Assembly (NCBI RefSeq): GCF_016757965.1
Contig: NZ_JAEKIW010000011.1
Location: forward strand, 57,469 to 121,468
DNA from: Archaeoglobus neptunius
GTDB lineage: Archaea > Halobacteriota > Archaeoglobi > Archaeoglobales > Archaeoglobaceae
Direction: 5' to 3'
DNA length: 64,000 bases
Shown here: piece by piece, positions 1 through 7,140 of the stretch
Position numbering within the stretch: the stretch's first letter is position 1
Layout: every line of letters begins with the position of its first letter
Program-made: the position numbers and the translations under genes
The notes under the pieces: model-generated
Seen by the model: the letters and a program-made list of their open reading frames with translations, nothing else
What the model was told of the DNA's origin: nothing
Database searches by the model: none

Positions 1-132
1 TCTGCATTCGAGAGAGACTTTCCGGTTGTGCAGGCCCTCGTTTTCATCTCGGGTGTGGTTATGGTGACGGTGAATCTGATTGTTGATCTCCTCTATCCCC
101 TAATGGATCCCAGGATCAGATATGGCGACTGA
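1..132 (+). CDS. dppB: ABC peptide transporter permease, DppB type (C-terminal end only)
   Basis: Reading frame 1 is open from the window edge to a TGA at 130-132. It encodes a hydrophobic segment followed by the ending DPRIRYGD. The DPRIRY ending is typical of DppB/OppB inner-membrane permeases, and the second permease at 44798-45808 in this window also ends with it. The stop lies inside the next gene, dppC, an 11-base overlap typical of a transporter operon. The N-terminal part lies outside the window. Confidence 0.85.
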   Translation, partial: SAFERDFPVVQALVFISGVVMVTVNLIVDLLYPLMDPRIRYGD

Positions 133-970
133 GTTTGCCCGATTCGAACCAAAATTTAATCTCACACTGCTGGTCGGACTTACTATAGTCCTCATCATCG
201 CTCTCCTCAGCATCGTCGCCCCTCTCAGCGGAGATGCATACAGAGTAAACATGAATGAAAGGCTCTCACCACCGTCCATCCAGCATCCTTTCGGAACAGA
301 TCAGCTCGGTAGGGATATGTTTTCTCGAGTTCTGTATGGTGGTAGAGTCACACTACTGGTTGCAGTTACGATTTCTGCCATCTCTATGTCTGCAGGCTGC
401 ATGATCGGTGCTGCTGCTGGCTATTTTGGAAAAACGGTAGATGATGTTGCGAGCAGGATTATCGATGTTTTCATGTCGATTCCTGAAATCGTGCTCAACA
501 TCGCAATGGTCGGAGTTTTCTGCGTTGTCTACGGAGCATCGACATGGATTGTAGTTTTCGCTGTCTCGTTCACAAACTGGGTCAGCTACGCAAGACTGAT
601 GAGAGGAATGGTCCTTTCACTGAAGGAGAGAGAGTTCGTGATCTGCACCAAAGCAATGGGGGCTGGCGAAGGATATATTCTTATCAGGCACATCATCCCG
701 AACGCTCTCCCCCCCATACTCGTACTTGCTACTCTCAATATCGGCGGGGTGATAACAACCATAGCCGGCCTTGGTTTTCTTGGACTCGGTATCCAGCCAC
801 CAACACCGGATTGGGGGCAGATGCTCAGCTCTGGCAAGAACTATATAACGACAGCCTGGTGGCTGACCTTTTTCCCCGGATTGTTCATAGCTCTTTCAGT
901 TCTAGGTTTCAACCTTCTGGGAGAGGGGCTGAGGGATGTTCTCGGCTGTGATGGATATGCTCAGGGCTGA
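122..970 (+). CDS. dppC: ABC peptide transporter permease, DppC type
   Basis: 282 residues, the usual size for DppC/OppC. It has an N-terminal membrane segment (residues 15-35), the conserved start of the permease domain with GTDQLGRDMFSR (about 58-69), several further hydrophobic segments, and the cytoplasmic EAA-type loop around KAMGAGEGYILIRHIIPN (about 178-195) that contacts the ATPases. It forms the channel of a dipeptide/oligopeptide or related solute importer with DppB. It sits in a tight dppB-C-D-F operon with overlaps on both sides. The substrate cannot be told from sequence, and no solute-binding protein gene is in view. Confidence 0.92.
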   Translation: MATEFARFEPKFNLTLLVGLTIVLIIALLSIVAPLSGDAYRVNMNERLSPPSIQHPFGTDQLGRDMFSRVLYGGRVTLLVAVTISAISMSAGCMIGAAAGYFGKTVDDVASRIIDVFMSIPEIVLNIAMVGVFCVVYGASTWIVVFAVSFTNWVSYARLMRGMVLSLKEREFVICTKAMGAGEGYILIRHIIPNALPPILVLATLNIGGVITTIAGLGFLGLGIQPPTPDWGQMLSSGKNYITTAWWLTFFPGLFIALSVLGFNLLGEGLRDVLGCDGYAQG

Positions 971-1874
971 GGGGCTGAAAGTGTACTTCAAGACCGGGAT
1001 GGGAATCGTGAGAGCGGTGGACAACGCAAGTTTTGAGGTTAAGGAGGGGGAAAGCTTCACCTTCGTGGGCGAGAGTGGAAGCGGAAAGACCGTGCTGGCC
1101 AGTGCGATTATAAGGCTCCTTCCAAGAAACGCAATTCTAAGCGGAAAGGTTTTCTTCAAAGGCAGAAATCTTATGGATCTTAACGAGGATGAAATGCGCC
1201 GTGTGAGAAGGGATGAGATAGCATACATTCCCCAGAGCCAGTCATCGCTGAACCCGCTGCTGAGGGTCGGATTTCAATGTGCAGAAGCTCTGATCGACAG
1301 AGGTGAGAAGAAATCAAAAGCACTGCACAGAGTCTCAAAGTTATTCGAGTTTCTGGGGATAGGGTGGAGGATGGACGACTATCCGCATGCGTTCAGCGGT
1401 GGGATGAAACAGAGAATACTGCTCGCAATGGGTCTGCTGAGAGATCCAGATCTGATCATCGCCGACGAACCCACAAAAGGGCTGGATGCGAACAGAAGAG
1501 ATCAGGTGGTCGAGGCTTTCCGGAGGTTGAGCAGCAAAACGTTAATTACAATAACCCATGATCTGCTCTTCGCCGAAAAAATTGCCGAAAGAGTGGCGGT
1601 GATGTACTGCGGAGAGATTGTCGAGATCTCCAGGGCCAGAAAATTTTTTGCTGATCCGCTTCACCCCTATTCCAAGGGTCTTCTCGAAAGTCTACCACAA
1701 AGAGGACTGAAGCCAATAGACGGTTTCCAGCCGAGCCTGATAAACGCACCGCAAGGTTGCAGATTCAGGGAGAGGTGTGGTCTTTCCATGCAAAAATGCA
1801 AAATCGATCCTCCAATGGTTAAAGTTGGAAACACTTACGTGAGGTGCTGGATATATGCTGATAAGATGTTCTGA
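936..1874 (+). CDS. dppD: ABC peptide transporter ATPase, DppD type
   Basis: 312 residues. Walker A GESGSGKT (about 46-53), ABC signature FSGGMKQR (about 152), Walker B LIIADEPTKGLD (about 170) and a C-terminal oligopeptide-transporter extension with cysteines (GCRFRERCGLSMQKC), which in this family can bind an Fe-S cluster. It powers uptake together with DppF. The start is uncertain: ATG at 936, 951 or 957; the later ones give a more usual N-terminus and a smaller overlap with dppC. It overlaps dppF by 20 bases. Confidence 0.92.
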   Translation: MFSAVMDMLRAEGLKVYFKTGMGIVRAVDNASFEVKEGESFTFVGESGSGKTVLASAIIRLLPRNAILSGKVFFKGRNLMDLNEDEMRRVRRDEIAYIPQSQSSLNPLLRVGFQCAEALIDRGEKKSKALHRVSKLFEFLGIGWRMDDYPHAFSGGMKQRILLAMGLLRDPDLIIADEPTKGLDANRRDQVVEAFRRLSSKTLITITHDLLFAEKIAERVAVMYCGEIVEISRARKFFADPLHPYSKGLLESLPQRGLKPIDGFQPSLINAPQGCRFRERCGLSMQKCKIDPPMVKVGNTYVRCWIYADKMF

Positions 1875-2616
1875 AATCTTTAAATCATTCAACTCGGGCA
1901 GGAGGAAAATTGAAGTCCTGAGAGGCTGTTCTCTCAGCATAAACGAAGCTACAACAGTTGTGCTTTTCGGTGAGAGTGGTTGCGGTAAAACAACACTCGG
2001 GAGGATCCTTCTCGGACTCATCAAACCCGACAGAGGCAGGGTGTTTTTCAGAGATGTTGAGATTACCTCACAGAGTAAACTTCCGCAGGAAATGCGGAGA
2101 AAGCTTCAACTCATCCCGCAAAATCCCGCAGAAGCGCTGGATCCGAGATGGAAGATATACGACAGCATAGCCGAACCGCTGAGGATTCATGGACTTACTG
2201 AAAACAGGGAAGAAGAGATGAACGCCGTGATGGAAATCTGTGAAAGAGTCGGATTAAAGGATGAACAGATCAGCAGAAGACCTGCAGAGTTGAGCGGAGG
2301 GGAGTTGCAGAGGGTTGCCATCGCTAGGGCCATGATCATGAGACCCGAGTTCGTCGTCTGCGATGAACCAACATCCATGCTCGACGTTTCAATTCAGGCT
2401 GCGGTTGTGAGGATGCTAACTGAAATGCAGAGGGAGTTTGGAGTCTCATATCTTTTCATAACACACGACATCGACCTTGCCAAAGTTATTGCGGATAAAA
2501 TGTACATCATGCAGAATGGAAGGATAATCAGAGAACTGAAAGGAGAAGAGCTGCAAGAGCTATCACCAGGGAGTTCGATACTATGTGAACAATCAGCAAC
2601 TTCAACCCATCTCTAA
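1855..2616 (+). CDS. dppF: ABC peptide transporter ATPase, DppF type, short
   Basis: Walker A GESGCGKT (about 39-46), signature LSGGELQR (about 145) and Walker B FVVCDEPTSMLD (about 165) are intact. At 253 residues it is shorter than usual for DppF (310-330) and stops soon after the ATPase core, lacking the C-terminal cysteine-containing transporter extension present in the window's other DppF (47622-48593). Its last 89 bases overlap the end of the convergent gene on the minus strand. A shortened but probably working ATPase is the simplest reading. Confidence 0.85.
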   Translation: MLIRCSEIFKSFNSGRRKIEVLRGCSLSINEATTVVLFGESGCGKTTLGRILLGLIKPDRGRVFFRDVEITSQSKLPQEMRRKLQLIPQNPAEALDPRWKIYDSIAEPLRIHGLTENREEEMNAVMEICERVGLKDEQISRRPAELSGGELQRVAIARAMIMRPEFVVCDEPTSMLDVSIQAAVVRMLTEMQREFGVSYLFITHDIDLAKVIADKMYIMQNGRIIRELKGEELQELSPGSSILCEQSATSTHL

Positions 2617-3349
2617 ACCCGAAAAACGATGTGAAAAGAGGTAACGATAGCCTTGTGGCCTCTACGAACACATGCAGAATTCTGGAGACGTAAACGTCCA
2701 TCAAAGCCCTTTTCCATTCCAGAACTCCAGCATTTATTAGGGTTCCCGCAGCGCTTATTCCTGCCGTCGTGCTCATTGCCCCCGAAAATAGAATTATCAG
2801 ATCGGCATTTTTCCCGGCATCGAACTGGAAGATAAGGAAGGTCAGGTAAACGGATGCTGCCAGAATTGCGGTGGTTCTTGCGAAAACCCTGAAAATGTCA
2901 ATGAAATCAAACTCGTAGTCGTTAGTCTCTGCTTTAACATCGGCTTCCGAACTCACCCCTTTAATTCCCGGTAGAACAAGCATTGCAGAGAAAATAAGCC
3001 TCGAGACTATATCGAGGGATACGAAATAAAGCCCTATTCTGATTCCAAGCGTAGAAACGGCAATCGGAGCGAGGAATAAGATTGCAGCTCTTAAGCCGCG
3101 AGGAAGTGTTGAAATTGCTACATATCGAGCAACACCTTTCAGGCCTAAATCTCCAGATTTATACATCGCCGAAAGAGCGGAGACGCCAACCACCGGATGA
3201 ATTAGAAATGATGTGACGGCAAATCCACCCCCAATAGTCTTTCTGAACCTGGAGAATAGAAAATTCGTTGCAATCAGGCTCGCAAACATTACCGGAAGTA
3301 TCATTGAAAGTAAGTCCAGCGTCCGGATTAGGGCTTCTTCTGGCTCCAC
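2528..3349 (-). CDS. Multi-pass membrane protein, possible nucleoside-recognition (Gate) family
   Basis: 273 residues rich in hydrophobic segments (roughly residues 10-32, 40-60, 85-105, 110-130, 150-175, 185-205, 245-270). Small-residue-rich stretches such as GGGFAVTSFLIHP and FSGAMSTTAGISAAG resemble Gate-domain (nucleoside recognition/SpmA-like) proteins, an uncertain assignment. The gene converges on dppF and overlaps it by 89 bases. The upstream gap to tRNA-Leu holds its likely promoter. Function unknown. Confidence 0.7.
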   Translation of the reverse strand: MEPEEALIRTLDLLSMILPVMFASLIATNFLFSRFRKTIGGGFAVTSFLIHPVVGVSALSAMYKSGDLGLKGVARYVAISTLPRGLRAAILFLAPIAVSTLGIRIGLYFVSLDIVSRLIFSAMLVLPGIKGVSSEADVKAETNDYEFDFIDIFRVFARTTAILAASVYLTFLIFQFDAGKNADLIILFSGAMSTTAGISAAGTLINAGVLEWKRALMDVYVSRILHVFVEATRLSLPLFTSFFGFRDGLKLLIVHIVSNSLVIALAALLLSVL

Positions 3350-3479
3350 ACTTCCGCTTCGGTCAAGGATTTTTTAAGAATTGCCAAATTCACAGTTGCA
3401 TGACGGCTCAACCCATCCCAATCCGTGCACTCTGGACATAATTTACCGGTATCTGCAGTGCTCCAAGCCAGATTGAACA

Positions 3480-3578
3480 TGCGGGGGGCGGGATTCGAAC
3501 CCGCGGACCCCTTCGGGACAGGGTCTCTTAGCCAAAGCTCTTAAGCCCTGCGCCTTTTCCTGGCTCGGCAACCCCCGC
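3480..3578 (-). tRNA. tRNA-Leu(UAA) with a 15-nt intron
   Basis: The minus strand from 3578 reads a 7-bp acceptor stem (GCGGGGG with CCCCCGC), a D arm, an anticodon stem CAGGG/CCCUG, a long variable arm UCCCGAAGGGGU and a T arm GCGGGUUCGAAUCCCGC, with discriminator A at 3480. The anticodon loop is normal only if 15 bases (3525-3539) are removed one base 3' of the anticodon, the usual archaeal intron site; the loop then reads CUUAAGA with anticodon UAA. CUUA before and UAAG inside the intron can pair in a bulge-helix-bulge-like fold. No CCA is encoded. Confidence 0.93.
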
Positions 3579-3624
3579 TTAGAGAAATTTTGTTCGCAGT
3601 GTTTTAATCTTTTGGTAGCGTTAA

Positions 3625-3635
3625 GCTTAATAACC
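3625..3635 (+). promoter_or_regulatory. TATA-like box of tRNA-Val
   Basis: GCTTAATAACC lies about 27 bases before the tRNA-Val 5' end at 3657, the normal archaeal TATA spacing. Because integration keeps the 5' part and promoter of the tRNA and restores its 3' end, the gene should still be expressed. Confidence 0.55.
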
Positions 3636-3642
3636 AAATCGT

Positions 3643-3954
3643 TTAATGCCATTCAGGGGCTCGTGGTCTAGCGGTTATGACGTCGCCCTTACAAGGCGGA
3701 GATCGCCGGTTCGAATCCGGCCGAGCCCATTTATTTTTGAATACTAAGATTTCAAAGGGTTCTCCAGTCCTAAAAGAGTCCAATAGTTTATCGATAGTCT
3801 CTGAAAATCGATTTCTAAAATTCTCTTTTAAAAATATATAATTCTCTTGTGAAATTCTGATATGTAAATCAACTCTTCTCTGGCTGTTTTTCGCTGATTG
3901 ATGTTTCCTTAATGTTGATTCAGAATATGTTCCAGATTGTTCCATGTGGAACAT
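3643..3954 (-). CDS. intN: SSV-type integrase, N-terminal part (element A), RHH-like domain
   Basis: This fragment starts at ATG 3954 or 3945 and encodes a beta strand (VDLHIRIS) followed by two helices (ENYIFLKENFRN, SETIDKLLDSFRTG), the pattern of a ribbon-helix-helix DNA-binding domain. It then reads antisense through the tRNA-Val 3' half and stops at 3643 in the chromosome. If the element is circularised by joining 3681 to 18181, the frame continues without a stop into the catalytic part at 17106-18181. An upstream ATG at 4020 is in frame, but comparison with the element B copy shows that stretch is conserved as promoter DNA with different reading frames, so the later start is preferred. 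Confidence 0.85.
   Translation of the reverse strand: MFHMEQSGTYSESTLRKHQSAKNSQRRVDLHIRISQENYIFLKENFRNRFSETIDKLLDSFRTGEPFEILVFKNKWARPDSNRRSPPCKGDVITARPRAPEWH
3657..3729 (+). tRNA. tRNA-Val(UAC), integration target
   Basis: 73 nt. Acceptor stem GGGCUCG/CGAGCCC, anticodon stem UCGCC/GGCGG with loop CUUACAA (anticodon UAC), T arm GCCGGUUCGAAUCCGGC and discriminator A. The gene is complete. Its 3' part from the anticodon arm onward (3681-3729) is repeated at 18182-18230, where no 5' half is present, so this is the tRNA used as the integration site by the element to its right. Confidence 0.96.
3681..3738 (+). repeat. attL: 58-bp direct repeat at tRNA-Val
   Basis: Bases 3681-3738 are identical to 18182-18239. 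The repeat covers the tRNA anticodon arm to the 3' end plus nine bases of 3' flank. Immediately outside it the left and right copies differ (ATGA versus CAAT before; G versus A after). Size and position match attachment sites of SSV-type archaeal integrases. Confidence 0.96.
3928..3953. promoter_or_regulatory. Operator-like repeats over the integrase start (element A)
   Basis: Two direct copies of TGTTCCA begin at 3928 and 3938, exactly 10 bp apart, and a third inverted copy TGGAACA ends at 3953, making TGTTCCATGTGGAACA. They overlap the two candidate integrase start codons. A TATA-like stretch (minus strand CATTATTAAC) lies about 25-30 bases upstream. A protein bound here would block transcription start, so autoregulation by the integrase's own RHH-like domain is a reasonable guess. 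Confidence 0.6.
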
Positions 3955-4016
3955 AAGGGCGGCGAAGGTTAATAATGTTTCGTGATGAAATCTTTTTACT
4001 GGTTTGAAGTGGGTTT

Positions 4017-4937
4017 TCATTTTTTCAAAAGCTCATTGACGGTTGACGCTAATAGTGCAGAAAGTACAATAGCCGAAGCAGTAACTGACATACTAAAAAC
4101 TTGTTCTTTAGTAAGCCCAAGAGCATATATTCCAACTATATAAACGATAGAACCTACTACTAATGGTATAATTACAAAATATATAAAGATATCAATTATA
4201 CTTCGATGTTTTAGAAAATAACCTTTAATCAAATCAATATGTATTTTAGGTGTAGCCTCAAGTTTCTTGAAATCTAAGTTTATCTTCTCTAATTTTTCAG
4301 AAGTTGGTGAGTTAAAGTAATCAGCCATTTCCGTCAAAATATCGGTAAGTTCTATTAATTTATTTTCAGAACTGCTGTTTAAATTATTTATCGCTGGGAT
4401 TAATTTATTTTTAATGTTATTTTTAAATTCTTCTAACAATTGCAGACTTCTCGTGCAATCAGGTATTAAACTTGACTCGTATGTCAAACTCGATTCACGA
4501 GGTAGTTTTTTAAGAGTTCTTTTCAGCACATTATAAATTCTTGTTATATTTTCTAAAGCCTCCTCTAAAGCCTCCTTTTTGTAAAATTGAATATTCTCTT
4601 CCTTAAACCTCCTTAAGTTGTTAATGCTATCAACTATGCGTAATAATAATAGTTCATTAAGTGGTGGAGGAGGTGCTAATCTTTCTCTTTTATTCATCCA
4701 TAATATACCAATGAGCATTAAAAATAATCCTAATAGAATTGGATAGCCAAAATTGTTAGTGATATCCTTAGGTAATCTGATATTTAGCATAACTGATCCA
4801 ATTGTAATTATTACAGGACTCATAAATACCACAAGACCAATAATCGTCACCACTCTTGGAAATTTAGTTGCTTTTTTATAAGCCTTATATCTTTCTCTTA
4901 TGTTTGAAACATCGTAGTTACTACTCACGTCTATCAC
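4017..4937 (-). CDS. Unknown protein with paired membrane segments at both ends
   Basis: 306 residues. Two N-terminal membrane segments (about 28-50 and 67-84), a long charged, helical middle (about 95-225, probably coiled coil) and two C-terminal membrane segments (about 248-272 and 282-300). The codons are markedly more AT-rich than in neighbouring genes, suggesting a separate origin, for example a cargo gene placed at the element's edge. The stop overlaps a possible upstream integrase ATG (4020) as ATGA. I do not recognise a family. Confidence 0.75.
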   Translation of the reverse strand: MIDVSSNYDVSNIRERYKAYKKATKFPRVVTIIGLVVFMSPVIITIGSVMLNIRLPKDITNNFGYPILLGLFLMLIGILWMNKRERLAPPPPLNELLLLRIVDSINNLRRFKEENIQFYKKEALEEALENITRIYNVLKRTLKKLPRESSLTYESSLIPDCTRSLQLLEEFKNNIKNKLIPAINNLNSSSENKLIELTDILTEMADYFNSPTSEKLEKINLDFKKLEATPKIHIDLIKGYFLKHRSIIDIFIYFVIIPLVVGSIVYIVGIYALGLTKEQVFSMSVTASAIVLSALLASTVNELLKK

Positions 4938-4940
4938 CCA

Positions 4941-5258
4941 CTAACTAAACAAATACCACTCCGCATAATCCAGCAATCCTTTCGCATCCTGTTCATCCAC
5001 TCCAAAGAAATCCATGAGCTTTTTCAGAACCTCCTTACGAGTCAGATCATACTTGTTGTAGAGCTCATCAACATACCTGACTGCAAGCCTCGCCATTTCC
5101 TCATTGCTGAGAATACCGCAAATCTCTATCCCATCAATTTCCTCTTTCTCAAGAATTAACTTGGTTTCTCCGTTCTTGAAAATCTTTCTCTTCTTTCTGA
5201 CTTTAACCCAGTATTCGAGCCAGTATATTTTATCCTCGACCTCCACGGAGGCCATCAT
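4941..5258 (-). CDS. Small unknown protein, mixed alpha/beta
   Basis: 105 residues with a predicted beta-rich first half (IYWLEYWVKVRKKRKIFKNG) and a helical second half ending in LLDYAEWYLFS. It may start at the second methionine (5255). It lies 11 bases downstream of the RHH gene at 5270-5542 on the same strand, suggesting one transcript and a possible shared role. No family recognised. Confidence 0.65.
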   Translation of the reverse strand: MMASVEVEDKIYWLEYWVKVRKKRKIFKNGETKLILEKEEIDGIEICGILSNEEMARLAVRYVDELYNKYDLTRKEVLKKLMDFFGVDEQDAKGLLDYAEWYLFS

Positions 5259-5269
5259 CTGGATTCCTC

Positions 5270-5542
5270 CTAAAATTTAATTTCGTTGGTTTCAATTTCA
5301 AAATCGGGCTTGATTTTGCCTTCCTTTGCTTTCCTGATGAACTCCTCCTCTTCGGGGGTTAGTTCTGACTTCTCAACTTTTTCAAAAAATAGCCTTAAAG
5401 CTGCTCTAACAACCTCCGCACGAGAAGTGTATAACCCTCCACTCTCTTTTATGAACTCATCGATTTTTCTTGCGAGTTCATCAGGGATTGTAACCCTAAT
5501 AAATCCATCTTGACTTTTGACCTTCACAGCTTTTCTCCCCAT
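5270..5542 (-). CDS. RHH (CopG/Arc-type) transcription regulator
   Basis: 90 residues. Strand FIRVTIPDELARKIDEFIKE followed by SRAEVVRAALRLFFEKV is a classic ribbon-helix-helix domain, which dimerises to insert a two-stranded sheet in the DNA major groove. The acidic C-terminal tail (about 60-90) could bind a partner. It is divergent from another RHH gene at 5637 across a 94-bp gap filled with TGTTACAA repeats, so the pair may form the element's regulatory switch. Confidence 0.85.
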   Translation of the reverse strand: MGRKAVKVKSQDGFIRVTIPDELARKIDEFIKESGGLYTSRAEVVRAALRLFFEKVEKSELTPEEEEFIRKAKEGKIKPDFEIETNEIKF

Positions 5543-5545
5543 CTA

Positions 5546-5623
5546 TGTTACAATGTTTTACCAATTATTTAACAATTTCTCTCAGTATTGTAACAAATAG
5601 TAAACTTTAAATATTTGTTACAA
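5546..5623. promoter_or_regulatory. TGTTACAA operator repeats between divergent RHH genes
   Basis: TGTTACAAT at 5546-5554, TTGTAACAAA at 5588-5597 and TTTGTTACAA at 5614-5623; the last two form a perfect 10-bp inverted repeat. Between them CTTTAAATA (5604-5612) is a good TATA box 25-30 bases before the ATG at 5637, so binding would cover the promoter. The sites probably bind one or both flanking RHH proteins. Confidence 0.7.
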
Positions 5624-5636
5624 TTCAAGCACAAAT

Positions 5637-5843
5637 ATGGCAAGAATTGTTGTAGAAGTGGGAGCTACTATCAAGGATAAGCTTAGGGAACTCATTGAGC
5701 ACGGCTACTACAAAACGGAATCAGAGATCGTGAGGGAAGCATTGAGGAAGTTCTTGATGCAGGTGAATAAACGCAACGAAAACGGATCTTTCATAGATGC
5801 AGATGCCGATGCAGAGGTTTTCTCAGGGAGTGATGCCGAATGA
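5637..5843 (+). CDS. RHH (CopG-type) transcription regulator
   Basis: 68 residues: strand ARIVVEVGATIKDKLRELIE, then KTESEIVREALRKFLMQV, giving the RHH fold, and a short acidic tail rich in DADADAE. It is the first gene of the long rightward operon group and has a leaderless-type start (TATA at 5604-5612). Its stop overlaps the ATG of the next gene. Likely a repressor of its own promoter and perhaps of the divergent gene. Confidence 0.85.
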   Translation: MARIVVEVGATIKDKLRELIEHGYYKTESEIVREALRKFLMQVNKRNENGSFIDADADAEVFSGSDAE

Positions 5844-6082
5844 GCAGGGCAAAGATCTCCATTTATGTCGATGAGGTCGTTTGGCAGGAGTTCAAAGCTT
5901 ACGTGATGGGGAAACACGGAAAGCTGCATGGAGTTCTTGGTGAGGAAGTAACGAAAGCTCTTGAAGATTGTTTAAGCAGAGTAGCAGCACCAAAATCCGC
6001 TGAAGCTCAGCTTTACAGGATTCTAAGGGCAATCATCGAGCTGAACAAGGTTGTTGACGATATCTTGGAGGTCAGAGAATGA
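5840..6082 (+). CDS. RHH-like DNA-binding protein, paralogue of the 8435-9115 N-terminus
   Basis: 80 residues. The N-terminal 45 residues (AKISIYVDEVVWQEFKAYV, then KHGKLHGVLGEEVTKALEDC) closely match the start of the 226-residue protein at 8435-9115 (KIYIYVDEELYQAFRDYV, KYGTLHKYLGEEISRAMEHY). The strand-helix-helix order suggests a variant RHH domain. The C-terminal part is a helix that could mediate oligomers. It overlaps the preceding and following genes as ATGA. Confidence 0.75.
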   Translation: MSRAKISIYVDEVVWQEFKAYVMGKHGKLHGVLGEEVTKALEDCLSRVAAPKSAEAQLYRILRAIIELNKVVDDILEVRE

Positions 6083-6186
6083 AAACTGCTCTTGCCTACT
6101 TCATAGCCTTCCTAATCCTGTTTTTCGGGCTTTTGTGGTTTTTTACAGAGTTGAGTAAGGGGATAAGCTTGATTGGGGGGTGGTAA
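6079..6186 (+). CDS. Small membrane protein, 35 residues
   Basis: ATG at 6079 overlaps the TGA of the previous gene (ATGA), and the frame ends at TAA 6184-6186. The product is almost all one membrane segment (LAYFIAFLILFFGLLWFF), followed by a short polar tail. Position inside a tightly packed operon supports translation. Small one-segment proteins are common in membrane-containing viruses; function unknown. Confidence 0.6.
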   Translation: MKTALAYFIAFLILFFGLLWFFTELSKGISLIGGW

Positions 6187-6187
6187 G

Positions 6188-6439
6188 GTGTTTGGCTGGC
6201 TGAAAAGGCTGTTTGGTGGTAAATCGGTTAAATCCGTGCTGGATGAGGTGTTGGGGTTTTTCGATAAGGTTGAGGATGTGCTTGGCGTTTTCGAGGAGCT
6301 GATCCACGAAGGCAGGGAGATGCTGGAGAAAATCGAGGGAGAAATTAGGGAACACGAAAGGCAGATCGAGGAGCTGAGCAGAACGAAAGATGAGGTTGCT
6401 GCAAAGATCGAGAGGATTAGGAAGGTTCTGGGGGAGTGA
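6188..6439 (+). CDS. Small amphipathic coiled-coil protein
   Basis: Starts at GTG 6188 just after a G-rich ribosome-binding stretch (GGGGGGTGG); a TTG at 6173 is an alternative. 83 residues: a basic hydrophobic N-terminus (FGWLKRLFGGK) that may associate with membrane, then a long charged helix with heptad-like spacing (EKIEGEIREHERQIEELS). No family recognised. Confidence 0.65.
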   Translation: MFGWLKRLFGGKSVKSVLDEVLGFFDKVEDVLGVFEELIHEGREMLEKIEGEIREHERQIEELSRTKDEVAAKIERIRKVLGE

Positions 6440-6440
6440 A

Positions 6441-6812
6441 ATGAAGAAATATCATCAGATCTATGCCGAGGGTAGGAGTTTTGCAGAGTTCTTTAACCTT
6501 CAGGAGATTATAGGAAACCGTTACTGTCCTTTAACAATTATGGATTTCTACGGCTTCATATTTAGGGCTATTGGGAAGCTAAACAAAGAGATTACAGGGT
6601 TTAGAGATGACGGAAGGCAATATATCATCTATCTTGAAGGGAATATCGAGGTTAAGTTTACAAGTGCTCACGAATTCACTACAACCCCTTTTGGTGCTAA
6701 GTTCTGGATACATGTATCAGCAGAGAAGCTTGAAGATGCTGTTGATGTCTTTGACTACATCGTTTTTGTTGTTCAGGAGAAGGTAAAGGAAGTTGCAAAA
6801 GATCCTTCTTAA
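6441..6812 (+). CDS. Unknown protein, 123 residues
   Basis: ATG 6441 directly follows the previous stop; earlier in-frame starts would overlap the upstream gene heavily. The protein has an alpha/beta pattern with a central IYLEGNIEVKF strand pair and a C-terminal helix (DVFDYIVFVVQEKVKEV). No motif recognised. Co-directional and co-spaced with its neighbours, so probably part of the early operon of the element. Confidence 0.65.
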   Translation: MKKYHQIYAEGRSFAEFFNLQEIIGNRYCPLTIMDFYGFIFRAIGKLNKEITGFRDDGRQYIIYLEGNIEVKFTSAHEFTTTPFGAKFWIHVSAEKLEDAVDVFDYIVFVVQEKVKEVAKDPS

Positions 6813-6831
6813 TTTTTTGGAGGATGATATA

Positions 6832-7140
6832 ATGATTGAGGAAGTTCACGACATTGAAGAGTTCAAAAGCTTGGTTAGGGAAGGGTGCAGGCTAAGGTAT
6901 CAGGTTCTTGCCAAACCCAACCTTTTCCATGGCGTTCTGATGGGGATGGAGCTGGAATTGCACGTTTACGGCATTGCAAGAGAGGGGCACATCCTGAAGT
7001 TCACGAAATGCAAGGTTCTTCGAAACAAGAACATGAAAACCGCTGAGAAATTCCAGAACGAGGACGTTAAGGCTGTTATAGAGGAGTTTGAAAAGCTCGC
7101 TGAAAACATAGGGGCAAGAAAGGGGCGATACTATGAATAA
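6832..7140 (+). CDS. Unknown protein, 102 residues
   Basis: Start chosen at ATG 6832 because GGAGG lies eight bases upstream (6820-6824). The sequence alternates short strands (LELHVYGIAREGHILKFTKC) with a C-terminal helix (VKAVIEEFEKLAENIG). No family recognised. It overlaps the following gene by eight bases, indicating translational coupling. Confidence 0.65.
   Translation: MIEEVHDIEEFKSLVREGCRLRYQVLAKPNLFHGVLMGMELELHVYGIAREGHILKFTKCKVLRNKNMKTAEKFQNEDVKAVIEEFEKLAENIGARKGRYYE

Noticed and set aside
3957..4020. Longer integrase start at ATG 4020
   Set aside because: The ATGA contact with the neighbouring stop is tempting, but the matching stretch in element B keeps the DNA (ATCACGAAA, TATA-like core) while changing the reading frame, as expected for a promoter.
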